Source: Bin25 sp965221765
GTDB taxonomy: Bacteria; Bacteroidota; Bacteroidia; Flavobacteriales; Flavobacteriaceae
Reading direction: 5' to 3'
NCBI GenBank assembly: GCA_965221765.1
Contig: OZ244911.1
Coordinates: 620,001-684,000, forward strand
Length of the DNA stretch: 64,000 nt
Under the pieces are notes generated by a model. The model saw only the letters and a program-made list of their open reading frames with translations, did no database searches and was not told the DNA's origin. The first letter of the stretch is position 1, and every line of letters starts with the position of its first letter. Position numbers and translations under genes: made by a program. Below are positions 38,203-48,119 of the stretch, one piece after another.

Positions 38203-39546
38203 ATGCGCACGCTCCTTTTGTTTTTTGTATGGTCTATTGGTTGTTTATCAATCTATGGACAAGCCAAAGATTCTATCCTATATCAAATTATCGATGCTGT
38301 TTCAAAAGAGCGTCTAAAAAATGATGTCGAAACTTTGGTCGGTTTTGGCACTCGACATACACTAAGTGATACTATTTCAGATAGCCGAGGCATTGGTGCA
38401 GCAAGACGGTGGGTAAAAGCCGAATTTGAAAAAATCAGTGCAACGTGTGAAGACTGTTTGGATGTTTTTTATCAAAAAACCTTTCATACCAGCCAAGATG
38501 GCCCAAGAATCATCAAAGATGTATGGATTAAGAATGTTGTTGCCATTCAAAAAGGAAAGACCAATCCCAATCACTACATCCTTATCGGTGGGCATTTAGA
38601 TTCAAGAATTTCTTCGCCTACCAATTATACCGACGATGCACCGGGAGCTAATGATGATGCCTCTGGAGTGGCTGCAACCATAGAAGCTGCTCGAATTTTA
38701 TCCCAATATAAATTTCATAATAGCCTTGTCTATGTTGCTTTCTCCGGTGAAGAACAAGGCTTGTTTGGAGCCAAAGGGATGACTCAATATGCACAAGATA
38801 ATCATTGGAATATTATCGGCGTACTCAATAATGATATGATTGGAAATATTCATGGGATTAATGGGGTCATCGATAATCGAACATTTCGAATCTTTTCCGA
38901 ACCAATCTCTCCTAATTTAAGCGAAGCTCAACGCCAAAGTTTACGCTTTTATGGCGGAGATGCCGACGGGATATCAAGGCAATTAGCTCGTTATATTCAT
39001 AACACCACCATTGATTATCTACCACATCTAAATCCCAAAATGATTTTTCGTTTAGATCGTTTCGGTCGTGGAGGAGATCAAAGACCTTTTACAGATGTAG
39101 GGTTTGCTGGTATTCGAATTATGGAAGCCCACGAAAACTACCGAAGACAACACCAGGATCTCCGGATAGAAAATGGCATCGCTTATGGCGATGTTATTGA
39201 AGGGATCGATTTTGAATACACTCGAAACCTTACGGCCGTCAATTGCATTAATTTGGCATCATTAGCTTGGGCTCCACTTGGTGTTCGGGATTTAAATATC
39301 GGAGGGGTTATTGAACCTTCTACTAAATTAAAATGGACCAAAGTTGATGATTCTAATGTTTTAGGATATAATATTTATTGGCGAGAAACCACTAGTCCCC
39401 AATGGGAATACAGTCGGTATGTCGGCGATGTTGATCAATACACTTTACAAGGTATCGTTATCGACAATTACCAATTTGGAGTCTCTACCGTTGGAAAAAA
39501 TGGTTTTGAAAGTGTTGTGGTTTATCCTAAGGGTGTTTTTCGATAA
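38203..39546 (+). CDS. Secreted M28-family zinc aminopeptidase
   Basis: A 447-residue protein with a signal peptide (residues 1-20, ending SIYGQ) and an M28 catalytic domain: the metal ligands and catalytic residues in IGGHLDSR, PGANDDASG, FSGEEQGLFG, LNNDMIGN and the late His in IMEAHENY are all present. A C-terminal ~80-residue segment (LKWTKVDDSNVLGYNIYWRE) resembles a fibronectin type III module. It probably removes N-terminal residues from peptides outside the inner membrane. The frame is open upstream to a TTG at 38182, but the ATG at 38203 directly precedes the signal peptide. Confidence 0.88.
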   Translation: MRTLLLFFVWSIGCLSIYGQAKDSILYQIIDAVSKERLKNDVETLVGFGTRHTLSDTISDSRGIGAARRWVKAEFEKISATCEDCLDVFYQKTFHTSQDGPRIIKDVWIKNVVAIQKGKTNPNHYILIGGHLDSRISSPTNYTDDAPGANDDASGVAATIEAARILSQYKFHNSLVYVAFSGEEQGLFGAKGMTQYAQDNHWNIIGVLNNDMIGNIHGINGVIDNRTFRIFSEPISPNLSEAQRQSLRFYGGDADGISRQLARYIHNTTIDYLPHLNPKMIFRLDRFGRGGDQRPFTDVGFAGIRIMEAHENYRRQHQDLRIENGIAYGDVIEGIDFEYTRNLTAVNCINLASLAWAPLGVRDLNIGGVIEPSTKLKWTKVDDSNVLGYNIYWRETTSPQWEYSRYVGDVDQYTLQGIVIDNYQFGVSTVGKNGFESVVVYPKGVFR

Positions 39547-39927
39547 TCATGGCTTTGTAAATTTGAAATAGGTTCATCAAAAAATAAGATGACCTTTAGA
39601 AATTGCTTTATCGGCTATAAAGGAGAGTCTAAACGTATTAAAGCCAATGCAGTACAATTCACGGTTTTCACTGAACAAAGCGCTTAGAAAATACTTTTTT
39701 TGCATATTGTTTTTATTATTTTTTTGTGTGCCAAACGCCGTGTGTATCACTTTAAACAAAGGAAAAAGTGAGACCAAGTCATGAGTAAAGAACGTTGGCT
39801 AGTAGAACAAAATCCAGAATAGGAATATCAATATCATGGATATTCCCTCTTTTAAGGTTTTAATAACGTTAGATCTAGTATCTTGCTATAGTTTTCAAAT
39901 CTTGAACACAGAATCAATTTAAGATAT
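39547..39927. other. 381-base gap with a terminator-like hairpin
   Basis: No gene is supported. A hairpin GGAATATC / GATATTCC near 39829-39848, followed by CTCTTTT, could end a transcript. The rest is AT-rich without recognisable features. Confidence 0.35.
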
Positions 39928-41481
39928 ATGTTTAGAAATTTTTTAAAGCTTGTTGCGCTGTTCTTATATTGTTTGATATTGGTATCCGCTACAACCGATG
40001 AATCGAGTCGAAATATCAACCCTCCAAATATCATATATGTGCTTGCGGATGATTTAGGATATGCCGATATCCAAGGTTTCAGCAGTCCCGAATACTCAAA
40101 GATTAAAACCCCTCATCTCTTTAAAATGGGAGAAGAAGGCATGAGATTTACCGATGCACATACTTCTTCATCAGTTTGTACTCCCACTCGATATAGCATT
40201 TTAACTGGCCGATATAATTGGCGATCGACCTTGAAAAGGGGTGTGATGTGGGGTTATGACGATGCGCTGATTGATACCGAACGAACTACGGTTGCTTCCT
40301 TATTATCAGACCATGGCTACCATACGGCCTTTATTGGCAAATGGCATTTAGGATGGAATTGGGCTAAAGACGAAAATGGAGAAGTTGATTTTACAAAACC
40401 TATTTCAAACAGTCCCAATGATCTTGGATTTGATTATGCCTACGGACACGTTGCCTCCTTAGACATGCCACCTTATGTTTATGTTGAAGATGAAAAAGTG
40501 ACATCGGTTCCAGAAGCCGATGATGTGATTGCCGAAAAAAAGGGATATGAATTCTGGCGCGAGGGAATCATCGCCCCCGACTTTAAACATGAAGATGTGA
40601 CCCCTAATTTTTTTAGAAGAACATTCAAATATATTGAAGAAAGAGCTCAAACGGATACTCCATTTTTTTTATACCTCCCGCTTCCCTCTCCGCACACGCC
40701 TATACTTCCGCTAGAAAAATGGCAAGGGAAAAGTGGATTAAATCCTTATGGTGACTTTGTCATGATGATTGATGATTATATGGGGGATTTGTTTAGCGTC
40801 TTAAAAGAAAATAACGTCGATGATAATACATTGGTCATATTCACCAGTGATAATGGTTGTTCTCCTGAAGCTAATTTTGCAGAATTAAGAGCTAAAGGCC
40901 ATCGGCCTAGTTATCCCTTTAGGGGGCATAAAGCAGATATTTATGAAGGTGGACATCGCGTCCCATTTGTCGTCCGATGGCCAAATACTGTAAAAGCAGG
41001 GGCCGTTAACAATCAAACCATTTCAACAACGGACTTGATGGCCACAGTGGCCAGCTTGGTCGATTATGAGTTAAAAGACAACGAAGGTGAAGATAGTTAT
41101 AACATGCTACCTCTTTTGACGAATCAAAAGTTAACTAGTTCTTTTCGTGAGGCGACAGTACACCATTCTATGGGGGGTACTTTTGCCATTCGTAAAGGCG
41201 ATTGGAAATTAATCATGACAGGAGGTTCAGGAGGATGGAGTAAACCGAATTCAAAACAAGCCCAAGCTCAGGGACTTCCACCCATACAGTTATATAATCT
41301 GGGTGACAATCCGTATGAAGATCCTCAACAAAATAATCTCCAAAATGCTTATCCTGAAAAAGTAGACGAACTTAAGTCTCTTTTGAATCAATATATTTTA
41401 GATGGTAGAAGTACACCGGGATCTGTTCAATCGAATGATGGAGAAAAAGAAATTTGGGATCAACTTTGGTGGTTGCTTTAG
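39928..41481 (+). CDS. Type I sulfatase (FGly type), second copy
   Basis: A 517-residue sulfatase, clearly different from the one at 20 kb. It has a signal peptide (residues 1-~21), IIYVLADDLGYADIQGF with the metal aspartates, and the formylglycine motif CTPTR at 84-88 in SVCTPTRYSILTGRYNW, then GKWHLGWNW and FTSDNGCSPEA. It should hydrolyse a sulfate ester in the periplasm or at the surface. No glycoside hydrolase or SusC/D pair lies next to it, so it is not part of an obvious polysaccharide utilisation locus. Confidence 0.9.
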   Translation: MFRNFLKLVALFLYCLILVSATTDESSRNINPPNIIYVLADDLGYADIQGFSSPEYSKIKTPHLFKMGEEGMRFTDAHTSSSVCTPTRYSILTGRYNWRSTLKRGVMWGYDDALIDTERTTVASLLSDHGYHTAFIGKWHLGWNWAKDENGEVDFTKPISNSPNDLGFDYAYGHVASLDMPPYVYVEDEKVTSVPEADDVIAEKKGYEFWREGIIAPDFKHEDVTPNFFRRTFKYIEERAQTDTPFFLYLPLPSPHTPILPLEKWQGKSGLNPYGDFVMMIDDYMGDLFSVLKENNVDDNTLVIFTSDNGCSPEANFAELRAKGHRPSYPFRGHKADIYEGGHRVPFVVRWPNTVKAGAVNNQTISTTDLMATVASLVDYELKDNEGEDSYNMLPLLTNQKLTSSFREATVHHSMGGTFAIRKGDWKLIMTGGSGGWSKPNSKQAQAQGLPPIQLYNLGDNPYEDPQQNNLQNAYPEKVDELKSLLNQYILDGRSTPGSVQSNDGEKEIWDQLWWLL

Positions 41482-41812
41482 CTCCCCAAAAATGGTAAGA
41501 TATTAAGTTGTTTTTTATTCAGTTTGGCATCGGCAGGAAATCTTACCTTGTTTTCGCACAGGGGAGCATCCGATAACATCATCGATGATTGGATGATTTT
41601 TTTGATGCATTTGGACTTTTTAAAGAGGGCCTAAATCGGCAAAGTGATATTGATTAACGACTCCTTATCATCCCATCCTTGGTGTCTTTGAAACCGTATT
41701 TAATTGATAGAACCGTAGTCGACACCTATTTTCTGTTTCATTTGTTAGATATTTATTCTATTTTCGACTATCGGTTTGTTTTAAGAAAAATGCCGAATTA
41801 GGAAATAATCGG

Positions 41813-41820
41813 TACCTTTG
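41813..41820 (+). promoter_or_regulatory. Putative orphan -7 box (TACCTTTG)
   Basis: TACCTTTG matches TAnnTTTG exactly. No coding frame follows; instead a terminator-like hairpin lies about 50 bases downstream. Confidence 0.45.
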
Positions 41821-41826
41821 CGATAC

Positions 41827-41900
41827 CTCTCATGTGTTTTCATACATAAGTGGAAAATGGTTAATGAAGCCCCGTATTTCGTATATGCGGGGTTTTTGTT
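41827..41900 (+). ncRNA. Candidate small RNA
   Basis: The span between the orphan -7 box and a hairpin-T-run terminator. The hairpin (41870-41892) has an 8-bp stem, CCCCGTAT with ATGCGGGG (one G-U pair), followed by TTTTTG. The predicted RNA is about 70 nt with no start codon leading to a meaningful frame. It could also be a remnant leader of a lost gene. I cannot assign it to a known RNA family. Confidence 0.4.
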
Positions 41901-42422
41901 TGGGCTACTGATGCTAAGACCATTGATATTAGCACTCATTCATCACTAAATTATTTATTATAAAATCATTATTACAACATTTTTATGACGCTCTTGAAGA
42001 GAAGCATGTAACTCTGATTCATATTCCTTGGTTGTAATCAACCATTCTTCTTTAAGGATATGTTCAAACTCTCTACACGACGCCCTATAGGTGCTGTGAT
42101 TTTTTTCTTTTTATTCCATGACGTGGGGCAGGATAGATGAACATGGCTTCTATTTTTTAGGTTCCTATTCTCAAATTTGGTTATTAATAGTTATAAAATG
42201 TAAGCCCCCCCCCCATTATTTTTTGTATACAAACAAAGGCTGTTCTTACAGAAAAACAGATGGCTTATTCTAAACCACTTGCTGCAATTTAATCATGATT
42301 GAAAAAGGGGACCGGTGATGAGAGTCATAATACGAAAGTCAAATGAAATATAAAAGGTACCAATCCCAAAACAAATGTAATGTGTTCATCTTTTGAATCA
42401 GTTTCTTATTGACTCAAAGGAT

Positions 42423-43400
42423 TTAGCAAAACCCTTTTTCCTTCATCCATTGATCATTGAATATTTTATTGACATACCTACTGCCCGAATCATGAAAAAG
42501 GGTGACGACAACATCAGATTTTTTGAATTTGTGTTTTACTTGGATTAATCCTGCCATGGCGGCACCGCTGGAATTTCCAACCCAAATACCCTCTTTTTTG
42601 GCTAATTCACGCGTATAAATAGCGGCATCTTTGTCGGTGACTTGTTCAATATGATCAATAAGCGAAAAATCAACATTGGCTGGGATAACATCTTCACCAA
42701 TTCCCTCGGTGATATACGGTTTGACTTGGTTTAAATCATATTCCCCTGTTTCAAAATACTTTTTAAAAACAGATCCATAGGGATCAATCCCAATGATTTT
42801 AACACTTGGTTTGTTTTTTTTGAGATATTTGGCAATTCCAGAAATAGTCCCACCGGTTCCTATTCCAACAATAAAATGGGTGATTTTGCCATCGGTCTGC
42901 TTCCATATTTCTGGGCCCGTTTGTTCATAGTGCGTTTGTCGATTGGATAAGTTATCGTACTGATTGGGATACCATGCATTTTCTATTTCTTGTGATAAAC
43001 GCTTGGCAACACTATAATAGGATTGAGGATCTTGGGGAAGTACATCGGTCGGGCAAACCACTACTTGAGCTCCCAAAGCTTTTAATGAATCTATCTTTTG
43101 CTGAGACTGTTTATCATTGGTTACACAGATGAGTTGATATCCTTTGATAATGGCTGCTAAAGCAAGTCCCATCCCGGTATTCCCTGATGTCCCTTCAACG
43201 ATGGTCGCGCCTGGTTTTAATAACTTTTTTTGTTCCGCATCTTCAATCATTTTCAGTCCAATCCTGTCTTTGGCTGAATTTCCTGGATTAAAGGTTTCTA
43301 GTTTAGCTAAAAATAATCCTGGGATTCCTTCAACGATATTGTTGAGTTTTACCAAAGGGGTATTTCCGATGGTTTGAAGAATATTTTCTGAGTAGTTCAT
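42423..43400 (-). CDS. PLP-dependent cysteine synthase (CysK/CysM family)
   Basis: A 325-residue fold-type II PLP enzyme. It has the PLP lysine in NPGNSAKDRIGLK (Lys44), the substrate loop EGTSGNTGMGLA, and the phosphate-binding glycine loop GIGTGGTISGIAKYL. The family makes cysteine from O-acetylserine and sulfide, or cystathionine from serine and homocysteine. No regulatory CBS domains are attached. The exact subclass (CysK, CysM or catalytic core of CBS) is not decided. Confidence 0.88.
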   Translation of the reverse strand: MNYSENILQTIGNTPLVKLNNIVEGIPGLFLAKLETFNPGNSAKDRIGLKMIEDAEQKKLLKPGATIVEGTSGNTGMGLALAAIIKGYQLICVTNDKQSQQKIDSLKALGAQVVVCPTDVLPQDPQSYYSVAKRLSQEIENAWYPNQYDNLSNRQTHYEQTGPEIWKQTDGKITHFIVGIGTGGTISGIAKYLKKNKPSVKIIGIDPYGSVFKKYFETGEYDLNQVKPYITEGIGEDVIPANVDFSLIDHIEQVTDKDAAIYTRELAKKEGIWVGNSSGAAMAGLIQVKHKFKKSDVVVTLFHDSGSRYVNKIFNDQWMKEKGFC

Positions 43401-43549
43401 TTTCTAAGAACAAAATTAGACCAGATTAGAATGTCCACTCACAATTCTTTCGTATGGGTTGCAAAAAAGTTTCTGTTTTAAGTGGATCATTGATCCCATC
43501 GAATTCATTTTGACCGGGGATTGATCGTATCCTAATTTGGACTTCCTTG

Positions 43550-44815
43550 CTAGAGGACTCTCAGCGTTTTTGCAGGTGCAATACGCATGACCACCAAGGT
43601 TGGCAACCATAGTAGGAAGGCACAAACCAATAAAAATAAAGCGTTAATGCCCAAAACTTGCCACAATGTAAGATGCACAGGCGCGCTTGAAACAAAATAT
43701 GTCTCAGGATTTAAACGAATCCAAGACCATTGTTTTTGAGAAAAATAAAATAACAACGCCAATGCATTTCCAATCAATAATCCACGAATCATGATCAATA
43801 CCCCATTGACTAAAAATACTTGTTGAATGATTTTGTTAGTGGCCCCTAATGCCTTGAATAATCCAATCATGGTGGTCCTTTCAAAAACTAAAGCCAATAA
43901 AGCTGTTGACATGTTCATGACCGCGACAACAACCATAATGATTAAAATAATTAAAATATTGAAATCAAATAAAGAAATCCATTGAAAAACTAGGCTATAA
44001 CGATTCAAAAGAGAAACCGTGGTTAAATCGATAGGTAATTCTTGATATAGTTTTTGAGATAGGTCTTCGACTTGGGCAAAATCATCGATTAGAATTTGAT
44101 ACCCACCAATTTCATTTTCGTTCCAGCGATTGATGGTTTGAATATGACCAAGGTCGCCGATGATGAGATGATGATCGATATCGGGAAAACCGGAATTAAA
44201 CAAGCCACTGATCCTAAATATTCTCCGGTTCGGATATTGCTGATGCCTATCGGTCAGAAAAATAGCATCTACCTGATCTTGAAGATCCAATTCTAGTCTA
44301 GAAGCTAGGGTTTGTGAAATCAAAATTTCATTAGAAACCTGGGTTTTTAAATTGGGAAAAGTCCCTTCGACAAGAAAGTCTTCAATTAAATTCCAATGGT
44401 AGGTGCTATCGACTCCCTTAAACAAAATGCCTTCAAATGCTTCTGAAGTTTTTAACATCCCTGATTTTATAGCATAAGGATAAAACGCTTTAATCTCTTT
44501 CTGAGAATACAGATGTTCTCTGACTTCGGATTGATCCGTTATTGGAAACTTAGAAATTTTTTGGCTGTCATCTTTGATATGTACCACCGACAAATGCCCA
44601 TTGAAGGCGACTACTTTCTGCTGGATTTTTTCTTGCATTCCTTTACCAATAGCAAATGCAATCATAATCATCAGAATCCCCAAGGCCACAGCAAGGGTAG
44701 CAATAGTGACTATTTTAGTTGATACATTACCTTTGTTTCCGTCGTATTGACGCATTCTTTTTGCAAGTAAAACAACCAAATCATAGTTACGAAAGAGGTG
44801 TAATCCGTTCTTCAA
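43550..44815 (-). CDS. FtsX-like ABC transporter permease, LolC/LolE type
   Basis: A 421-residue permease with one N-terminal membrane segment (about residues 40-62), a large periplasmic MacB-like domain, and three C-terminal segments. This is the layout of LolC/LolE, which extract lipoproteins from the inner membrane for delivery by LolA. No ATPase gene (LolD) is adjacent. LolA is encoded at 53.4 kb, so parts of the Lol pathway are scattered. Confidence 0.82.
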   Translation of the reverse strand: MKNGLHLFRNYDLVVLLAKRMRQYDGNKGNVSTKIVTIATLAVALGILMIMIAFAIGKGMQEKIQQKVVAFNGHLSVVHIKDDSQKISKFPITDQSEVREHLYSQKEIKAFYPYAIKSGMLKTSEAFEGILFKGVDSTYHWNLIEDFLVEGTFPNLKTQVSNEILISQTLASRLELDLQDQVDAIFLTDRHQQYPNRRIFRISGLFNSGFPDIDHHLIIGDLGHIQTINRWNENEIGGYQILIDDFAQVEDLSQKLYQELPIDLTTVSLLNRYSLVFQWISLFDFNILIILIIMVVVAVMNMSTALLALVFERTTMIGLFKALGATNKIIQQVFLVNGVLIMIRGLLIGNALALLFYFSQKQWSWIRLNPETYFVSSAPVHLTLWQVLGINALFLLVCAFLLWLPTLVVMRIAPAKTLRVL

Positions 44816-44870
44816 AAATTGAGGTTTTATCTAATTAAAAAAAGAATCAAAACATAAATTATTTCCCACA

Positions 44871-46052
44871 ATGAGTTTTTCCAAAAGTACATTATTGTTT
44901 TTTTTATGTTTGGTTGCTTGTGCCACCCAAAAAAAAACCATCCAACCGCTTCCCATTAAACCGGGGGCAGAAAATCTCGACTTATACCTACAAACCATAG
45001 CGGATAAACAAGTTGGTTTGGTGGCCAATCAAAGTAGCATCGTTAAGGCTGCTGGTGATTTTGTTCATTTAGTTGATACCCTTCAAACTCTTGGGATTTC
45101 ATTGGTAAAAGTCTTTGCTCCCGAGCATGGTTTTAGAGGCCTTGCTGATGCCGGAGAAAAAATTGAAAATCAAATCGATTCTAAAAGTGGTTTACCTATT
45201 TATTCTCTTTATGGACAAAATTATAAGCCAACGGCTAAGTCATTAGAAGGCATCGACATCATGCTATTTGATTTACAAGATGTGGGAGTTCGATTCTATA
45301 CCTATTTATCGACTCTCCACTATGTCATGGAAGCCTGTGCAGAAAACGATATTCCCTTAATTGTATTAGATCGTCCCAATCCAAATATTCATCTAGTGGA
45401 TGGGCCAGTACTAGACATGATGTTTTCGAGTTTTGTAGGGATGCATCCTGTGCCCATTAGTTATGGCATGACCATTGGTGAATATGCCCAAATGATTAAT
45501 GGACAACAATGGCTAAAAGATAAGATAAAAACTGATTTAACGGTTATTCCTATTAAACATTATACTAGAAACAGTGAGTATGCCCCTCCCATAAAACCCT
45601 CTCCTAATTTGCCAAATCTTCAATCCATCTATCTATATCCTAGCCTTTGCTTGTTAGAACCAACGGTCATTAGTGTTGGAAGAGGCACCAACCAACCATT
45701 CCAAATATTTGGACATCCTAACTTATGGATTAGGGATTTTTCATTTACCCCTCAACCCAATCAAGGAGCTAAAAATCCCAAACACAATGGTCAACTTTGT
45801 TATGGTAAGAATCTTTCAGATGTTCCCAAACCAACTAAAATTGAGCTAGATTGGCTTTTGGATGCTTATGCCTATTTTCCGGATAAAGATTCATTTTTTT
45901 TAAATGGATTTAATCGAATTGCAGGCAATGATTTGCTTCAAATTCAGATTAAAAATGGGTACAATGCAGAACAAATCCGGAATTCATGGAAAAAAGATCT
46001 TGAGGCATTTAAAAAAATTAGAGCCATTTATTTGATGTATCCTGAAAACTAA
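44871..46052 (+). CDS. namZ: NamZ-like exo-beta-N-acetylmuramidase (DUF1343), lipoprotein
   Basis: A 393-residue protein with a lipobox LVAC (Cys17) and the DUF1343 domain: QVGLVANQSSIV, KVFAPEHGFRG, IMLFDLQDVGVRFYTYLST, VLDRPNPN and ISVGRGTNQPFQIFG. Characterised members remove terminal N-acetylmuramic acid from peptidoglycan fragments, so it is likely involved in cell-wall recycling at the outer membrane. Its last 4 bases overlap the convergent queE. Confidence 0.85.
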   Translation: MSFSKSTLLFFLCLVACATQKKTIQPLPIKPGAENLDLYLQTIADKQVGLVANQSSIVKAAGDFVHLVDTLQTLGISLVKVFAPEHGFRGLADAGEKIENQIDSKSGLPIYSLYGQNYKPTAKSLEGIDIMLFDLQDVGVRFYTYLSTLHYVMEACAENDIPLIVLDRPNPNIHLVDGPVLDMMFSSFVGMHPVPISYGMTIGEYAQMINGQQWLKDKIKTDLTVIPIKHYTRNSEYAPPIKPSPNLPNLQSIYLYPSLCLLEPTVISVGRGTNQPFQIFGHPNLWIRDFSFTPQPNQGAKNPKHNGQLCYGKNLSDVPKPTKIELDWLLDAYAYFPDKDSFFLNGFNRIAGNDLLQIQIKNGYNAEQIRNSWKKDLEAFKKIRAIYLMYPEN

Positions 46053-46678
46053 GGAATCTCCAAATACTTATGAATTTGAAGGGATACCATCCATCGGGGA
46101 TTTTTTTTTATAAAGTCCACAATCATTGGCATCATCTGATGTCTTTTGCTCCACTCTGGCTGTAAAAACAACAGACACTTGGAAGAGACCTTATGACTTT
46201 GTTCTATGGCAAATTGAAAATCGGACGTATTATAAACGATCACTTTGAGCTCATGGGCTAATTCATATGCTTTGGCCATAGGTAATTTTCTTTTTTTGGG
46301 AGATAAGCAAAGCCAGTCCCAACTTCCACTGATTGGGTATGCTCCCGATGTCTCTATATGGACCTTGATATCCCTTGATTTCAGTGCTTGAGTCAATGGG
46401 CTCATGTTCCACATGAAAGGTTCTCCTCCCGTGACAACCACTATTTTCAAGTGATCCGGTATCGCATTGATCATTTGTTTAATAGGGGTTGGTTGGTGAT
46501 CAGAAGCATCCCAACTTGCTTTGACATCGCACCAATGACAACCGACATGGCATCCTCCTAATCGAATAAAATAAGCCGCTTTTCCTTGATGATAGCCCTC
46601 GCCTTGTATGGTATGAAAAGCTTTCATGAGAGGAAGTATTTTCCCTATTTTGTAGGAATCAATGAGTTTGGATTGCAA
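46049..46678 (-). CDS. queE: 7-carboxy-7-deazaguanine synthase QueE
   Basis: A 209-residue radical-SAM enzyme with the short QueE layout: FHTIQGEGYHQGKAAYFIRL and the 4Fe-4S motif CHVGCHWC (Cys43, 47, 50), then VVTGGEPF and IETSGAYP. It forms the 7-deazaguanine core of queuosine. The substrate comes from QueD, which is not in the window. The yhhQ transporter at 6.3 kb acts in the same pathway. Confidence 0.92.
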   Translation of the reverse strand: MQSKLIDSYKIGKILPLMKAFHTIQGEGYHQGKAAYFIRLGGCHVGCHWCDVKASWDASDHQPTPIKQMINAIPDHLKIVVVTGGEPFMWNMSPLTQALKSRDIKVHIETSGAYPISGSWDWLCLSPKKRKLPMAKAYELAHELKVIVYNTSDFQFAIEQSHKVSSKCLLFLQPEWSKRHQMMPMIVDFIKKNPRWMVSLQIHKYLEIP

Positions 46679-46737
46679 ACCTTCTTTTATCTTGATAAGC
46701 CTCGGGTTGAAGAATTATATTTGGTATAAAAATACGC

Positions 46738-47160
46738 ATGGCAAGATTATCTCCGTTTCATCTGGCTATTCTAGTCAATGATTTAGAAAAATGTAAATTA
46801 TTTTATCAAACCACCTTGGGCTGTACTTTGGGAAGAAGCTCAGATCAGTGGGCCGATTATAACTTTTTTGGACATCAATTGGTCCTTCATTATGATGCCC
46901 ATCATCAACCGGAATTATATCACAATGAAGTGGATGGACATGCTGTTCCAGTGCCTCATTTTGGAGTGGTTCTTCACTGGGAAGATTTTAATACGTTGGT
47001 CAATCACCTCAACAAGGTTGGTATCCAATTCATAATTGAACCCTATCTTCGGTTTAAAGGATTAAAAGGAGAGCAAAAAACCATGTTTTTTTATGATCCC
47101 TCGGGAAATGCTCTAGAATTTAAGTCATTTAAACATCCCCATCAACTTTTTTCGACTTGA
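46738..47160 (+). CDS. VOC-family (glyoxalase/dioxygenase-like) protein
   Basis: A 140-residue protein with two beta-alpha-beta-beta-beta units: FHLAILVNDLEKCKLFYQTTLG at the start and FFYDPSGNALEFKSF at the end. Likely metal ligands are His8 and the late Glu in NALEFK. The family includes glyoxalases, dioxygenases and antibiotic-binding proteins, so the reaction cannot be assigned. It is divergent from queE. Confidence 0.85.
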   Translation: MARLSPFHLAILVNDLEKCKLFYQTTLGCTLGRSSDQWADYNFFGHQLVLHYDAHHQPELYHNEVDGHAVPVPHFGVVLHWEDFNTLVNHLNKVGIQFIIEPYLRFKGLKGEQKTMFFYDPSGNALEFKSFKHPHQLFST

Positions 47161-47169
47161 GTCCATGGC

Positions 47170-47199
47170 ATGTTCAACCCACTAGTGCAACACAATCCC
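47170..47199. repeat. Dispersed ATGTTCAAC repeat, second copy
   Basis: ATGTTCAACCCACTAGTGCA and the following CACAATCCC match the motif at 37831-37860 closely. It lies between the VOC gene and folD. Confidence 0.5.
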
Positions 47200-47226
47200 T
47201 AGTCGATTGAATCCTTTAGACCGGTC

Positions 47227-48111
47227 TTAGTGGCTAGATTCATTTCTTTGACAAGCCAATAAGGTATTTTTTAATAACATGGCAATGGTCATCGGGCCCA
47301 CTCCACCAGGGACCGGTGTCATGGCTTTGGCTTTTTTTGAAACCGTTTCAAATTCTACATCGCCTTTTAAGACATATCCTCTTTTTGTATTTGGATCAGA
47401 AACTCGAGTAATACCAACATCAATAATCACAACCCCTTCTTTAACCATATGGCCTTTTAAAAACTCAGGGTTGCCTAGGGCCGTGATAATAATATCGGCC
47501 GTTTTAGTGATTCGGATTAAATCTTTTGTTCGACTATGAGCCAGGGTAACTGTGGCATTGGCATATTTTTTTTTCTGACTCATCAAAATGCTAATGGGTC
47601 TTCCTACAATATGACTTCTTCCAATCACCACGCAATGTTTTGAGGTCGATTCAATTTGATAGCGCTCCATTAATTCCATAATCCCATAGGGGGTGGCAGA
47701 AATAAATGTTGGCATTTCTAGTGCCATTTTTCCAAAATTAAATGGATGAAATCCATCGACATCTTTATTAGGATCCACATTCATCAATACTTTTTGCTCA
47801 TCAATATGTTTTGGGAGCGGTAATTGAACGATATACCCATCAATGTCATTGTCCTGGTTTAATTGGTCAATCACTGACATCAATTCATTTTGAGAAATAG
47901 TTTTTTCTCTAGCAATTAAAGTGGATTTGAAACCGACTTTTTGACAAGCGATGACTTTGCTATTAACATAGGTTTGGCTAGCCCCATCATCGCCCACTAA
48001 AACAGCCGCTAAATGAGGTTTTTTTAATCCTTTAAGATTCCGTTTTTCAACTTCTTCTTTAATTTCTTCTTTTATAATCTGAGCGATCTTTTTCCCATCG
48101 ATGATTGTCAT
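47227..48111 (-). CDS. folD: Bifunctional methylene-THF dehydrogenase / methenyl-THF cyclohydrolase FolD
   Basis: A 294-residue FolD. It has the catalytic Tyr-Lys region (GASQTYVNSKVIACQKVGF), the signature DGYIVQLPLP, the NADP-binding VVIGRSHIVGRPISILM and the C-terminal TPVPGGVGPMTIAMLL. It interconverts methylene- and formyl-tetrahydrofolate for purine and methionine synthesis. The start is 8 bases after the ffh stop, so the two may be co-transcribed. Confidence 0.95.
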   Translation of the reverse strand: MTIIDGKKIAQIIKEEIKEEVEKRNLKGLKKPHLAAVLVGDDGASQTYVNSKVIACQKVGFKSTLIAREKTISQNELMSVIDQLNQDNDIDGYIVQLPLPKHIDEQKVLMNVDPNKDVDGFHPFNFGKMALEMPTFISATPYGIMELMERYQIESTSKHCVVIGRSHIVGRPISILMSQKKKYANATVTLAHSRTKDLIRITKTADIIITALGNPEFLKGHMVKEGVVIIDVGITRVSDPNTKRGYVLKGDVEFETVSKKAKAMTPVPGGVGPMTIAMLLKNTLLACQRNESSH

Positions 48112-48119
48112 ATGGTTTA

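Larger units (their letters stand above)
41482..42422. other. 941-base gap around the candidate small RNA
   Basis: Apart from the orphan promoter and hairpin there is no supported gene. It contains a 10-C run at 42205-42214, the longest G/C homopolymer in the window, in otherwise AT-rich DNA. Confidence 0.45.

Noticed and set aside
42094..42110. GCTGTGATTT near 42095, identical to the first bases of the CRISPR repeat (plus-strand view)
   Set aside because: Only about 10 bases match, followed by a T-run; no second repeat or spacer spacing is present, so chance is the best explanation.
43416..43625. A 69-codon frame between cysteine synthase and the LolC/E-like gene
   Set aside because: It overlaps the end of the permease gene in another frame and has no motif.
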